A stretch of DNA of 30,199 nucleotides. Origin: an uncultured Verrucomicrobia subdivision 3 bacterium. Its GTDB lineage: Bacteria > Verrucomicrobiota > Verrucomicrobiia > Limisphaerales > DASXHY01. Location of the stretch: the NCBI GenBank assembly GCA_937890005.1, contig CALBZA010000008.1, positions 1 through 30,199 of the forward strand, in the 5' to 3' direction. Under the pieces are notes generated by a model, which was given only the letters and a program-made list of their open reading frames with translations, did not search any database and was not told where the DNA came from. A program made the translations under genes and the position numbers. Below, one piece after another: positions 15,988-24,892 of this stretch (its first letter is position 1; each line of letters starts with the position of its first letter).

Positions 15988-18213
15988 TCAAGAGCCGGCT
16001 GGCCGGGTCTGCGACAAAACCGTTTCCAGTTCGCGAAGATGATTTCGCGCAAACATCCAGTCGAACCAGAAGCCTTCCCATCGTGAAAGGTTCTGAATGC
16101 CGTTCTGGAATGTTTCTTCGATTGTCCGGCGCGGTTCGATCGCCTCGGCACGCGCGCGATCGAAATCTCCCAGCCGCGCATACGCAAGCGCCAGCACGAG
16201 TTGCACGCTCACAATCTTGGATTGAAGCCCCGGTTCGAGATCCTGCGAACGCTCGCACCATTCCAGCGCAGCTCGAAAATTCCCTTCGCGATAACGCATC
16301 ACCGCCAGCGAATAAGCCCGCCACGACGCCATCGACCGGTCCACTTCGTGCCCGACCTGAAGCGATTTTTCCGAAACATCCACATAACGCCTGAGCGCGC
16401 GCATGAATCCGGCGTTTGCCGGACGAATCAGGCATGCCTTCACAATTCGCTCGGCAGTGATCGGATTGTCCGTGCCGGCATAACGGGCGACCAGCGATTG
16501 ACGGAAACGCTCGTATTCAGCCAGACGCCCCAATTCCACGAGCGTCGTTGCGTACCGTGTATCGTCGAGCGTCGATTCCATGCTGTTCTGGTGATTGATC
16601 TGGATCAGCACCGCGAACCGTTCCGCTGCCTCCTGCCAGCGTCCATTCAACGCATGCATGTCCCCGAGCGTGCGATACATCACTTCATGGTCGGACGTGG
16701 CAAAGTGAGTTCCAATTTGAGAGACGAGCTGGTCGGCCTCCTCGTGTTTTCCGAGATTGGCGAGGGCAAGCGCTTCTGCCAGCCGACGTTGATCTTCGGC
16801 CGCCTGTCGCAGTCGATTCAGGTGAACGGCCTCCTTTTGAAGGGTTCGCTTCTGCTGTTCGGCGGCTTCGACCAGTCGCCGCGCTTCACGTTCTTTCAAA
16901 AACAGCCAGGTGGAAACGATCGAACAGGCGACAAGCGCCGTAATCACCATCGCTCCCGCTGCGAACAAAACGCGGTTTCGACGAACAAGCTTTTGAAGCC
17001 GATAAATCCGGCTCGGCGGGCTGGCGGAAACGGGCTGGTTCTCCAGGAAATTTTTGACGTCAGAGGCCAGAGAAAGGGCCGTTTCGTAACGGCGACATCG
17101 ATCCTTCTCCAGCGCCTTCATGACAATCCAGTCGAGATCGCCACTCAACAGCGATTGCAGTCTGGACGGGTCGATCTTTCGATCCGTGGCGATTCTGGAA
17201 AGTTCATCACCAGCCAACGCGTTCAACCGCGCCGAGGGCGGCAAGGGATCGCGTTCACGCAGCGTGCGTCGCATTTCCTCCCAACCGGATTTTGTAAGCT
17301 CCTTGCGATCGAATGGCGTCTTGCCGGTCAGCAGCTCATACAGCAGCACGCCCAGGCTGTAGATGTCGCTGCGCGTGTCCACATCGAACCCATTGAGTTC
17401 AGCCTGTTCCGGACTCATGTAGGCTGGCGTTCCAATAAAATGTTCGTACGGCGTGAACATCGTCTGGTCCGTAAGCCTGCCTTCAACAGCCTTCGCAATG
17501 CCGAAGTCGATCACCTTCGGCACCGGGATGCCGTCGTGCACGGTGACCAGAATGTTCGACGGCTTGATGTCGCGATGAATGATCCCCTTCTGGTGCGCGT
17601 GCTGAATCGCCTGGCAGACCTGGATGAAAAGCTTCAGCCGCTGGCGAATGTCGAGCCGGTTTCGATCACAATAATTGGTCAGCTTGTCGCCGCGGACGAG
17701 TTCCATGACGAAGTAAGGCCGGCCGGATTCCGTGGTGCCGGCATCGAGAACGCGCGCGATGTTCGGGTGATCCATCAGCGCGAGCACCTGCTGTTCGGCT
17801 TCGAAGCGCGCGATGACGCTGCGGGTATCCATGCCGAGCTTGATCACTTTCAACGCGACCTGACGGCGCACGGGACGTTCCTGTTCCGCGAGATAAACGA
17901 TGCCGCAGCCACCCTCGCCGATTTCCTGCTGAATCCGATAACCTCCGATTTGTGAACCGGCCAGCTCCCTCGCGTACACGGCGCGAGGCACTTCGGGCTT
18001 CGCAGCATCTGGGATCAGTTTCGCCACCGAGACCTCCGAAACACAGTCGGAGAAAAAGCCGTCCGCACTTTCGATCGCAGCCAGAAGTTCATCGATGCGC
18101 TTGCGCAGTTCAGGATTTCCGGCGCATGTACGATCCAGCATCGCGTTCCGTTCGAAGATGTTTTCGATCTCGAGAGCGGCATTGAAAAGCTCCTCCTGCT
18201 GCGCTGCGTTCAT
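15988..18213 (-). CDS. Membrane-bound Ser/Thr protein kinase with TPR-like C-terminal region
   Basis: The 741-aa protein has an N-terminal cytoplasmic region and a complete Hanks-type kinase domain (about 92-390). Visible are the glycine loop IGEGGCGIVY (98-107), VALK with Lys122, HRDIKPSN (213-220) with catalytic Asp215, DFG (236-238) and GTPAYMSPEQA (261-271). A single membrane segment follows (about 415-439), then a charged coiled coil (440-480) and helical repeats resembling TPRs to the C-terminus, probably outside the membrane or in the periplasm. ATG 18213 is chosen: it is preceded by aggcggag at good spacing, while the longer frame needs a TTG start at 18258. It begins 51 bp after the sigma factor gene ends, so the two are likely co-transcribed. 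Confidence 0.92.
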   Translation of the reverse strand: MNAAQQEELFNAALEIENIFERNAMLDRTCAGNPELRKRIDELLAAIESADGFFSDCVSEVSVAKLIPDAAKPEVPRAVYARELAGSQIGGYRIQQEIGEGGCGIVYLAEQERPVRRQVALKVIKLGMDTRSVIARFEAEQQVLALMDHPNIARVLDAGTTESGRPYFVMELVRGDKLTNYCDRNRLDIRQRLKLFIQVCQAIQHAHQKGIIHRDIKPSNILVTVHDGIPVPKVIDFGIAKAVEGRLTDQTMFTPYEHFIGTPAYMSPEQAELNGFDVDTRSDIYSLGVLLYELLTGKTPFDRKELTKSGWEEMRRTLRERDPLPPSARLNALAGDELSRIATDRKIDPSRLQSLLSGDLDWIVMKALEKDRCRRYETALSLASDVKNFLENQPVSASPPSRIYRLQKLVRRNRVLFAAGAMVITALVACSIVSTWLFLKEREARRLVEAAEQQKRTLQKEAVHLNRLRQAAEDQRRLAEALALANLGKHEEADQLVSQIGTHFATSDHEVMYRTLGDMHALNGRWQEAAERFAVLIQINHQNSMESTLDDTRYATTLVELGRLAEYERFRQSLVARYAGTDNPITAERIVKACLIRPANAGFMRALRRYVDVSEKSLQVGHEVDRSMASWRAYSLAVMRYREGNFRAALEWCERSQDLEPGLQSKIVSVQLVLALAYARLGDFDRARAEAIEPRRTIEETFQNGIQNLSRWEGFWFDWMFARNHLRELETVLSQTRPAGS

Positions 18214-18264
18214 GAACCACTCCGCCTGGCTGACATCGACAAAATGAAACACCGGCAAAACATA

Positions 18265-18828
18265 TCACCACTGCCTGCGGATGGAGTTGAACAACCACGC
18301 CTTTGCGAAGTTCCACTGGCGTCGAACGGTTCGGTCGCTCGTGCCCGTGATTTCCACAATCTCTTCGTTGGTCAATCCGCCGAATACTTTCAACACAACC
18401 ACCCGCGCCGCTTCAGGATGTTCCTTGCTGAAATGCTGGAGCGCTTCGTCCACGAGCAGAATTTTTTCATCGGGAAGCGCCTGGGCGATGTCGATGTCAT
18501 CAACATTGAGCCGCTCCTTTCCACCGCCGTGACGCATGCGCGCCTTGCGCCGGGCGCGTTCGATCAGAATGCGCCGCATCGCTTCCGCGGCGGCTGCAAA
18601 GAAATGCGAACGGTTGTCCCAGCTGCGCGAACCATCATTCACAAGCCGCACCCAGGCTTCATGGACAAGGGCGGTTGGCTGCAACGTATGATCCGGCGAT
18701 TCGCGGGACATCCGGATTTCGGCGAGCGTTCGAAGCTTCTCGTAAACCAGGGGCAGCAACTCCTCGGAAGCCTGTTTCTCTCCCCTCTTCACCGCTTCCA
18801 AAACCAGAGTCACGTCACTACTGCTCAT
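18265..18828 (-). CDS. ECF-like RNA polymerase sigma factor
   Basis: The 187-aa protein has sigma region 2 (about 7-90; core motifs EELLPLVYEKLRTLAE and ALVHEAWVRLV) and region 4 (about 125-182; HPEAARVVVLKVFGGLTNEEI, then the helix-turn-helix IVEITGTSDRTVRRQWNFAKAWL). This matches the ECF-like sigma-70 subgroup found with Ser/Thr kinases in Verrucomicrobia, Planctomycetes and Acidobacteria. No anti-sigma factor is adjacent; the downstream kinase is the likely partner. In related pairs the kinase is thought to control the sigma factor, but that is inference here. Possible targets are its own operon or the giant surface-protein genes downstream. Confidence 0.92.
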   Translation of the reverse strand: MSSSDVTLVLEAVKRGEKQASEELLPLVYEKLRTLAEIRMSRESPDHTLQPTALVHEAWVRLVNDGSRSWDNRSHFFAAAAEAMRRILIERARRKARMRHGGGKERLNVDDIDIAQALPDEKILLVDEALQHFSKEHPEAARVVVLKVFGGLTNEEIVEITGTSDRTVRRQWNFAKAWLFNSIRRQW

Positions 18829-18909
18829 TCAGGGCCGAGCATACACAATCCTGCCCGGACAAATCGAACGGTTTTTCCGGAAATTTCCGCCGCTGACCAC
18901 GAAGTTTCT

Positions 18910-19584
18910 CTACCGAACAGCGCCGTGAAATGCCGTGTACGCTTCGGGGTCGATGCTCTTCAGAATGATGTCGCCATCGCCTCGTGTTTCCGCCGCGAGA
19001 AAAAGATTCTTCGATGGCAGCGCCACGGTGAAAACCTCCTGATCTCCGCTGAAGCGAAGTCGAACCATCGAGTCCGGAAATCCTGCCACGCGACCGCTCA
19101 AAATCCCGCTCGTTCCCGATGGCTCGACCTCCGATTGCGTGATTTCAAAAGTGATCACACGCCCATCCAGACCGGGAAGAAAAATCTGCCGAAGCGATTC
19201 TCCCGCCGCCCGGCTTCGTTCGAGTGCTGATATTGCCGTTGCATGCCATTGCACCACCTGACGTCGTTTGATCCGCGCATTCTCCTCCAACATCCGCTGA
19301 AACTCCGGTTCGTTCCGGGCCCAGAAGCGGAGCACGTTGGTGCCTTTGCCGTCTCCGATCGCTTCGCCCGTGGGAATTGTTTGTTGAGCTGGCATCATCT
19401 CCGAGCCGGAAAAATCCGCAGCAGCGCCAGCAAATGAAATGGACTCGGCAGTCGATGAATTTCGGTTCCGCAATCCAAGCTCAGGCCCGAATCGCCAGGC
19501 CAGCAGTCCACCGGTAACGACGAGAATCGCAATCCCGATCATCGCGCGACGGGAAAGTGCGGTGGTCTCGCGTTGAGAATTCAT
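18910..19584 (-). CDS. Membrane-anchored protein of unknown function (protease-propeptide-like)
   Basis: The 224-aa protein starts MNSQRETTALSRR, followed by one hydrophobic helix (about residues 15-31), a low-complexity linker, and a soluble domain from about 80. Its most conserved-looking part is FLPGLDGRVITFEI, then SGRVAGFPDSMVRLRFSG and FLAAE. This resembles the propeptide-like N-terminal domain seen ahead of reprolysin-type metalloproteases in this phylum, but no catalytic domain follows: the gene stops at residue 224. The function is not recognised. The start at 19584 is preferred to the open frame from 19689 because the extra 35 residues are unlike a protein and precede the membrane helix; no clear Shine-Dalgarno supports either. 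It lies 81 bp upstream of the sigma factor gene and could be part of that unit. Confidence 0.65.
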   Translation of the reverse strand: MNSQRETTALSRRAMIGIAILVVTGGLLAWRFGPELGLRNRNSSTAESISFAGAAADFSGSEMMPAQQTIPTGEAIGDGKGTNVLRFWARNEPEFQRMLEENARIKRRQVVQWHATAISALERSRAAGESLRQIFLPGLDGRVITFEITQSEVEPSGTSGILSGRVAGFPDSMVRLRFSGDQEVFTVALPSKNLFLAAETRGDGDIILKSIDPEAYTAFHGAVR

Positions 19585-19812
19585 GTTGCTATGGTTGGCC
19601 CGGATCGAAAATGCCGACAGCTTGCGCCGACCGCGCTTTTCGCCACGGCATCTTGCGTTCACATAAAAACGCGCTTTTTCAGCACACAAATCGGCCAGAA
19701 ACTTTCAGAACCGACCATTCATTGAGAACGCCGCGACCTTTGACACAGTCCATCATGCGTAGTGTTTCCACGGCACGACAACGCAACGGTAGATGGATCG
19801 CCGCGGTCAGAG

Positions 19813-21759
19813 CTACTTCTCTTCGACAGGCTGATCTGTGCGGAACGGAACCGCTGGCAATCCCGCTCCGTTGTAAAGCGTCGCCAGAGGATATCCCTGC
19901 CACGCGTAACGGGCGTGCTCGGGTTCGGGAACCTGCGGTGAAGAGACAATTACAGAATCGCCTTCAATCCGCGCTTCAGCCCAGAACCATTTCCGATCCT
20001 TTCCTGCGATGGAAAACTCTCCGAGCTTGTCGCCCTTCACGACCAGTCCGCCGTCGGTGTGTTTGAAGCGGAGTTTCAAAGCGCCCGGAATTTTCTCCGC
20101 GGAAGCAAATGTTGGCCCCGAGAAAACCACTTTCCTCCCGTAATGGTTCGCCAATGCAATCAGCGCGAGCCGTTCGCCCACGTCCTTTTTGTTCCGCGGA
20201 TGAATGTCAGCCGGATCGCCGATGTCGATCGTGACCGCCAGGCCGGAGTTGTGAACCGAACTCGCCACCCCCGCTTGCGCCTCGCGCAATTCAGCCCACC
20301 CATCATCGCCCGGGACATCGCGGCGTTGGGTAAATCCTGCAAGGCTTACGATGTAGAACGGCATGTTCTGGTCGCGGAACGCTTGTCTCCAGTCGCCGAT
20401 CACAGCCGAAAGCAACTTCCGATACTGTTGGGCACGTCCGACATTCGATTCGCCCTGATACCAGATTGCGCCGGCAATTGCCAAAGGTGCCACCGGAAGA
20501 ATCATTCCGTTGTACAGCACCGTCGGCATCGTCGGCCAATTCTCATATCCCGCTGGCAACGGATGCGGCGGACGCGCATCGACACTCACCCTGCCCTTCC
20601 ATTCGTCCGTCAACGGGATTTCCTTGTCACCCACCACGAGCTTCAGTGAGTCCGGCCCCGACTGGAATCCGCCGTCCTTTCTCGTTTTCAGAATGCGGAG
20701 GACGATGGTGTTGGTTCCCGGCTTCAGAACGTTTTGCGGCACGTTGTAATTGCGCGGATTCTCCACCCACGCACTGGCTCCGACAAACCGGCCATTCACC
20801 TGAACCGTGTCCATCCGTTCCACGATGCCGAGCAGAATCCTTGCAGATCCGGAAGGAAGCGGGTCGGGGAGCACTATGTGACGCCGGAAATAACAGACGC
20901 TCGGCGCATCCGGAACACCAAGTTCACGGAAGGCATTCGTCAAAATCACAGTCTTCCAACCGCTGTCGTCGAAGCCGGGAGCAAACCAATTCTCCCGCTG
21001 GCCGAGATCGTATTCTTCATACCAATGGGTGATGAAGTTGCCGTGTTCAGGCACGCCTTTGGAATGCAGGCGCTCGATCTCGTCCAAAGCGACATCGAAG
21101 TCCTTTAACCTCCTCAAGGTTTCCGCACCGGCCCAGCTCTCCGCCGGCGTTCCGCCCCAGCAATCCTTGATGAGACCGATCGGAACATTTGTTTCGGCAC
21201 GAATCTTCAGTGCAAAGTAATAACCCACCGCGGATACGCCGCCCTCTTCCGTCACACTGCGTGGTGTGCAGACTTTCCATGTTCCACGGGTGAGCTCTTT
21301 CGGAGCATAACCCGGTGTGTGCGCCACATTGAACAACCTGATCTCGGGATGATTCGCCGCCTGAACGGCCTGCTCGCCGCCCTCACTCTGATTCAATGCC
21401 TGTTCCATGTTGGATTGTCCGCCGCACAGCCAAATGTCGCCAACCAGCACATTCGTGAACGAAAGCTTTTGTGATCCGGAAATGGTCAGAGTGTAGGGGC
21501 CACCCGTTGGCAGCGTTTGAAGAAGCGCCTCCCATCGGCCATCGGCGCCAGCCGTTGCGGAAGTCTTGCTGTCGCCGGCTTGCACATCGACTTTTGTTCC
21601 TGGCTCCGCCCAGCCCCAGATTGGGTTCGGTTTGCCGCGCTGGAGAACCATGTTGTCGCCAAACATGGGACTGACAAACGGCCGGGTGTTTGTCGCGGCC
21701 GAACAAACCTGAATCGAGAGAAGAATCGCGGAGATGCCAGCGAGATTTTGAACGTTCAT
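19813..21759 (-). CDS. Secreted sialate O-acetylesterase-like SGNH esterase
   Basis: The 648-aa protein has a signal peptide (1-21). The SGNH block I is GDIWLCGGQSNMEQ with the nucleophile Ser116; AIWYQGESNVGRAQQYRKLL follows (431-450), and the Asp/His pair lies in DPADIHPRNK (515-524). A beta-sandwich insert (about 255-390; jelly-roll motifs GFDDSGWKT and VQVNGRFVGAS) splits the esterase domain, as in family members. The enzyme likely removes acetyl groups from sialic acids or from plant-polysaccharide sugars such as acetyl-xylan; the substrate is not fixed by sequence. ATG 21759 is chosen since it directly precedes the signal peptide; the frame continues to 21828. Neighbours are a molybdenum hydroxylase and an unknown membrane protein, so no clear operon partner. 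Confidence 0.88.
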   Translation of the reverse strand: MNVQNLAGISAILLSIQVCSAATNTRPFVSPMFGDNMVLQRGKPNPIWGWAEPGTKVDVQAGDSKTSATAGADGRWEALLQTLPTGGPYTLTISGSQKLSFTNVLVGDIWLCGGQSNMEQALNQSEGGEQAVQAANHPEIRLFNVAHTPGYAPKELTRGTWKVCTPRSVTEEGGVSAVGYYFALKIRAETNVPIGLIKDCWGGTPAESWAGAETLRRLKDFDVALDEIERLHSKGVPEHGNFITHWYEEYDLGQRENWFAPGFDDSGWKTVILTNAFRELGVPDAPSVCYFRRHIVLPDPLPSGSARILLGIVERMDTVQVNGRFVGASAWVENPRNYNVPQNVLKPGTNTIVLRILKTRKDGGFQSGPDSLKLVVGDKEIPLTDEWKGRVSVDARPPHPLPAGYENWPTMPTVLYNGMILPVAPLAIAGAIWYQGESNVGRAQQYRKLLSAVIGDWRQAFRDQNMPFYIVSLAGFTQRRDVPGDDGWAELREAQAGVASSVHNSGLAVTIDIGDPADIHPRNKKDVGERLALIALANHYGRKVVFSGPTFASAEKIPGALKLRFKHTDGGLVVKGDKLGEFSIAGKDRKWFWAEARIEGDSVIVSSPQVPEPEHARYAWQGYPLATLYNGAGLPAVPFRTDQPVEEK

Positions 21760-21906
21760 GTTTTGCCTGTGTTTCCGTCTGCCGACCAAAATGCGCCGAA
21801 TGCTCCTGCGGAGGAACTTTGTTGGCAACTCAATTTACCGGGCAGGAAAACACGCATGCCGTTCGCTCGTGAAAAGCGAGTGATCTGCGCGAAGGTCGCT
21901 AATGAG

Positions 21907-24156
21907 TCACGCGCGGCTTCGATCGGGAACCATCGGAAGCGAACGCCGTCTCTCACCGGTCGCCTGATGAATCGCGTTGCTGATGGCCGGCGCAATTCCA
22001 ACAATCGGCGTCTCTCCCGCTCCAGCAGAAGGAATGTCCTTTCGATTCACCAGGACGACGTCGATTTCGGGAACATCGCTGAATCGCGGCACACGGTATT
22101 CCGAGAACCGCCCGTTCAGAATCCGGCCATTTTCAAAATCGATTTCCTCAAGCAGCGCGCCGCCGATTCCCTGGCCAATGGCGCCTTCAATCTGATTCTT
22201 GAGATGCTCAGGATTAACCACCGCACCGCATTCAAACGCTGCGACGATCCTCGAAACATGCACCGCGCCGGACTGCCGATCTGCGACAACTTCCGCGCAC
22301 GTCGCCACATAACCACCCTTTTCCACTCCGCACGCGATTCCAAATCCACGGCCTTCGCCCGGCTTCGACTTCCCCCAGCCGAATCGTTCCGCGGCCGTTT
22401 CGAGCACGGCACGGAGCCGCGCATCCTTCAGGTTCTTCAATCGAAACTTCAGCGGATCCATCTTCACCAGCTCGGCCAGTTCATCCACGTGAACTTCATA
22501 CGCAAAAATGTTGGCCGCAGATGCAAGTCCGCGATACGAGCCTTGCCGCAAAGGCGATTCGCTGTTGTGAAATTCCGTTCGCGCGCCGGGAACATCATAG
22601 GGACAACGAATGCCCGAGTTGCCGGAGTTGTAATTGTGAAACTCCCAGGCCGAGATCGTTCCGTCTTTTCGCACCGTGCTGGAGACATCGATGACGCCCG
22701 CTGGACGGAAGTAGGCCCACATGAATTCCTCTTCACGCGTCCAGACAACCTTCACCGGTTTTCCTGCGCCTTTCGCAAGACGCGCGGCCTCAATCGCCGC
22801 TTCGCCGGTATGTTTGCCGCCGTAGCCGGAACCGGTGTCTGGAACAATCACACGCACCTGGCTTTCCGGAATTCCAAACGCGCGCGCCAGTTCCGAACGC
22901 ACGCCAAACGGACGCTGCGTGCCGGTCCAGACGGTCAGTTTGCCCTCGTTCCACTCAGCCACGGCAGCACGCGGCTCCAGCGGCGCGTGTGCGATATAAG
23001 CGATTCGGTAAGTGCGCCGGAGTTTGAGTTCGCCTTCGTGAAATTTCAGTTCGTCCGGAGAGCTTTCAACAAATGGCGAACCGCCTCCGGTTTTCCGCAG
23101 ATGATTGTACAACTCTGCATTTGAAATCTGCGGCTTGGTGATCCATTCGACCTGAATCGCATCCAGCGCCCGCACAGCGAGAAGCGGATCGTCCGCAGCA
23201 ACGCCGACGAAATTTCCATCGCGAACCACCTTCACACTGCGCATCGCTTCGGCCTTCTGCACATCGAGCGATCCCAGCGTTGCCTGAAGCGCAGAAGGTC
23301 GAAGCACCTTGCCGTGCAGCATGCCTTCGCGGTGAATGTCCGATGTATAAAGATGTTTGCCGGTGACAAATTCACGTCCGCTGATTTTTGGAAGTGATGT
23401 GCCGGCAATCTTCCAATCGCCCGCCGGTTTCAACAGTGTTTGATTGCTGACCGAGCGAACGAGCTTCTGCCCCTTGGTGAGCTGACCGAACGAAATGGAT
23501 TCCGTCGAATCGTCGCGGACAATCCTGCCTTCGGAAATGCGCAACGTCGATCGTTCAACCTTGAGTTGGTCTGCGGCAAGGTCCAGCAGCGCCTCGCGCG
23601 CTTCTGCTGCCACACGACGAAGTTGAAACCCCATGTCCGGCGTCGTGCGGCTTCCGAACGTGCCACGGTCGAACGGCACGACATCGGTGTCGGCCATCAC
23701 AAAGCGAATGCTCTCAATCTTGCAGGGAAGTTCCTCCGCGACAGCCTGCGTCAGGGATGTGCGGATGTTCTGGCCGACTTCAGTTTTTCCAGTGAACACG
23801 GTGATGACATCGTCCTCTCCGATATGCAGCCATGCATGAATGTCACTCGGATGATCGGCGTTGCCTGCTCTACGTCGTCCACCACCGGATTCAGGCTGCG
23901 CCACAGCGAAGTCGGCAAAAAGCAGCACCACCATTCCCGCGCCGAACAGCTTGAAAAACTCGCGGCGATCGAGCTCGAAACGATAGATCGGCGAGGCGGA
24001 CAATTCGTATCGCTCCGGTTCGACTTCGAACTCAACGCACGAAGAATTTTCCGCATCCAACGAAGAGTGAGTCGAATCCAGACCGTCCGGGTCATTCTTC
24101 CGCGAAAGCTCTCCGGACGAGATCAACCGGTCTGCATCACGTCGAGCCGCACTCAT
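21907..24156 (-). CDS. Molybdopterin-binding large subunit, isoquinoline 1-oxidoreductase type (xanthine dehydrogenase family)
   Basis: The 749-aa catalytic subunit of a molybdenum hydroxylase catalyses oxidation of an aldehyde or N-heterocycle with water as oxygen source. Motifs are LHIGEDDVITVFTGKTEVGQ (109-128), TGSGYGGKHTGEA, and near the end GAGETPIVGIAP with Glu715 in the place of the catalytic glutamate of xanthine dehydrogenase. It has an extended N-terminus, then DRREFFKLFG (63-72) before a hydrophobic stretch, a Tat-like signal, so the complex is probably exported folded to the periplasm. The gene overlaps the small-subunit gene by ATGA, indicating translational coupling. No FAD subunit is nearby, typical of two-subunit enzymes that pass electrons to cytochromes; no cytochrome gene follows, and the substrate is unknown. 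Confidence 0.9.
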   Translation of the reverse strand: MSAARRDADRLISSGELSRKNDPDGLDSTHSSLDAENSSCVEFEVEPERYELSASPIYRFELDRREFFKLFGAGMVVLLFADFAVAQPESGGGRRRAGNADHPSDIHAWLHIGEDDVITVFTGKTEVGQNIRTSLTQAVAEELPCKIESIRFVMADTDVVPFDRGTFGSRTTPDMGFQLRRVAAEAREALLDLAADQLKVERSTLRISEGRIVRDDSTESISFGQLTKGQKLVRSVSNQTLLKPAGDWKIAGTSLPKISGREFVTGKHLYTSDIHREGMLHGKVLRPSALQATLGSLDVQKAEAMRSVKVVRDGNFVGVAADDPLLAVRALDAIQVEWITKPQISNAELYNHLRKTGGGSPFVESSPDELKFHEGELKLRRTYRIAYIAHAPLEPRAAVAEWNEGKLTVWTGTQRPFGVRSELARAFGIPESQVRVIVPDTGSGYGGKHTGEAAIEAARLAKGAGKPVKVVWTREEEFMWAYFRPAGVIDVSSTVRKDGTISAWEFHNYNSGNSGIRCPYDVPGARTEFHNSESPLRQGSYRGLASAANIFAYEVHVDELAELVKMDPLKFRLKNLKDARLRAVLETAAERFGWGKSKPGEGRGFGIACGVEKGGYVATCAEVVADRQSGAVHVSRIVAAFECGAVVNPEHLKNQIEGAIGQGIGGALLEEIDFENGRILNGRFSEYRVPRFSDVPEIDVVLVNRKDIPSAGAGETPIVGIAPAISNAIHQATGERRRSLPMVPDRSRA

Positions 24157-24701
24157 TTCGCCTCCTCTCTCGCCTGCAACAGCCGGGCGCCTTCCTGAAT
24201 GGCAGTGATGATCCGGCGATACACTGCGCAGCGGCAGATGTTTCCATTCATGCCGCGGATGATGTCAGCTTCGGTGGGATTGGGCCGGCGCTGGAGCAAC
24301 GCGACCGCAGACATGATCATACCGGAAGTGCAATAGCCGCATTGCAGAGCGTCGCATTTCAGGAACGCCTCCTGAACGGGATGCAGTCTCCCATTGGTTT
24401 CCAGGCCTTCGATGGTTGTTATCTTGCGTTTCCCGACGCTGCCGACATTCACGATGCAGGACCGCGTCGCGACTCCGTCAACAAGCACCGTGCAGGCTCC
24501 GCATTGGGCTTCACCGCATCCATATTTGGTGCCGGTCAGCTGGAGATCGTCCCTGAGAACACTGAGCAGCGAGCGTTCGCCTTCGACATCAAGCTTCAGC
24601 GTCTTCCCGTTTACGTGAAGTTCAGTGATTCTGGGCATAAGAATTCGGGCTGGGTGAAATGACGTTGCGAGCGCGACGATGGTTTCAAGGCCTTTATTCA
24701 T
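24153..24701 (-). CDS. 2Fe-2S small subunit of molybdenum hydroxylase (isoquinoline 1-oxidoreductase alpha type)
   Basis: The 182-aa protein has two iron-sulfur domains. The plant-ferredoxin-like cluster is bound by Cys62, Cys67, Cys70 and Cys82 (GCGEAQCGAC then SC); the second by Cys121, Cys124, Cys156 and Cys158 (CGYC, then CRC). All eight cysteines of the family are present. It carries electrons from the molybdenum site of the partner subunit encoded immediately downstream, overlapping by 4 bases (ATGA). ATG 24701 is preceded by aagga 9 bases upstream; an internal ATG at 24638 would give a 161-aa protein closer to the usual length and start (MPRITELHVNGK), but lacks a ribosome site. The start is thus uncertain by 21 codons. 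Confidence 0.9.
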   Translation of the reverse strand: MNKGLETIVALATSFHPARILMPRITELHVNGKTLKLDVEGERSLLSVLRDDLQLTGTKYGCGEAQCGACTVLVDGVATRSCIVNVGSVGKRKITTIEGLETNGRLHPVQEAFLKCDALQCGYCTSGMIMSAVALLQRRPNPTEADIIRGMNGNICRCAVYRRIITAIQEGARLLQAREEAK

Positions 24702-24892
24702 GGGGTTTTTTCCTTAGGGTGTCGGTCTTCGATTGTTGCTGCCTTCACCCACTTTGGCGCAATCGGGTCCGCTCGTAATCTCATCATGGAAATCGCCATG
24801 ACCAAATCGACACCAGAAAAATTCAAAAACGTTGCGCAGCCCGCAACGGAATCAGCGAGGATGGAGATTGGTCACGGATTCCTATTTGAACT

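Noticed and set aside
16201..17955. Plus-strand open frame of 584 codons opposite the kinase
   Set aside because: It is antisense to a well-supported kinase with all catalytic motifs, and shows no family of its own; long antisense frames are common in GC-rich DNA.
18214..18258. TTG start for the kinase
   Set aside because: It needs a rare start codon and adds 15 residues; the ATG at 18213 has aggcggag at good spacing.
21517..23124. Plus-strand open frame of 535 codons opposite the esterase and molybdenum subunit
   Set aside because: Shadow of two real genes; its composition is Arg/His-rich as expected from antisense reading.
24702..24892. Promoters in the divergent gap between the molybdenum enzyme and sugar transferase genes
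   Set aside because: No convincing -35/-10 pair at normal spacing could be found by eye.
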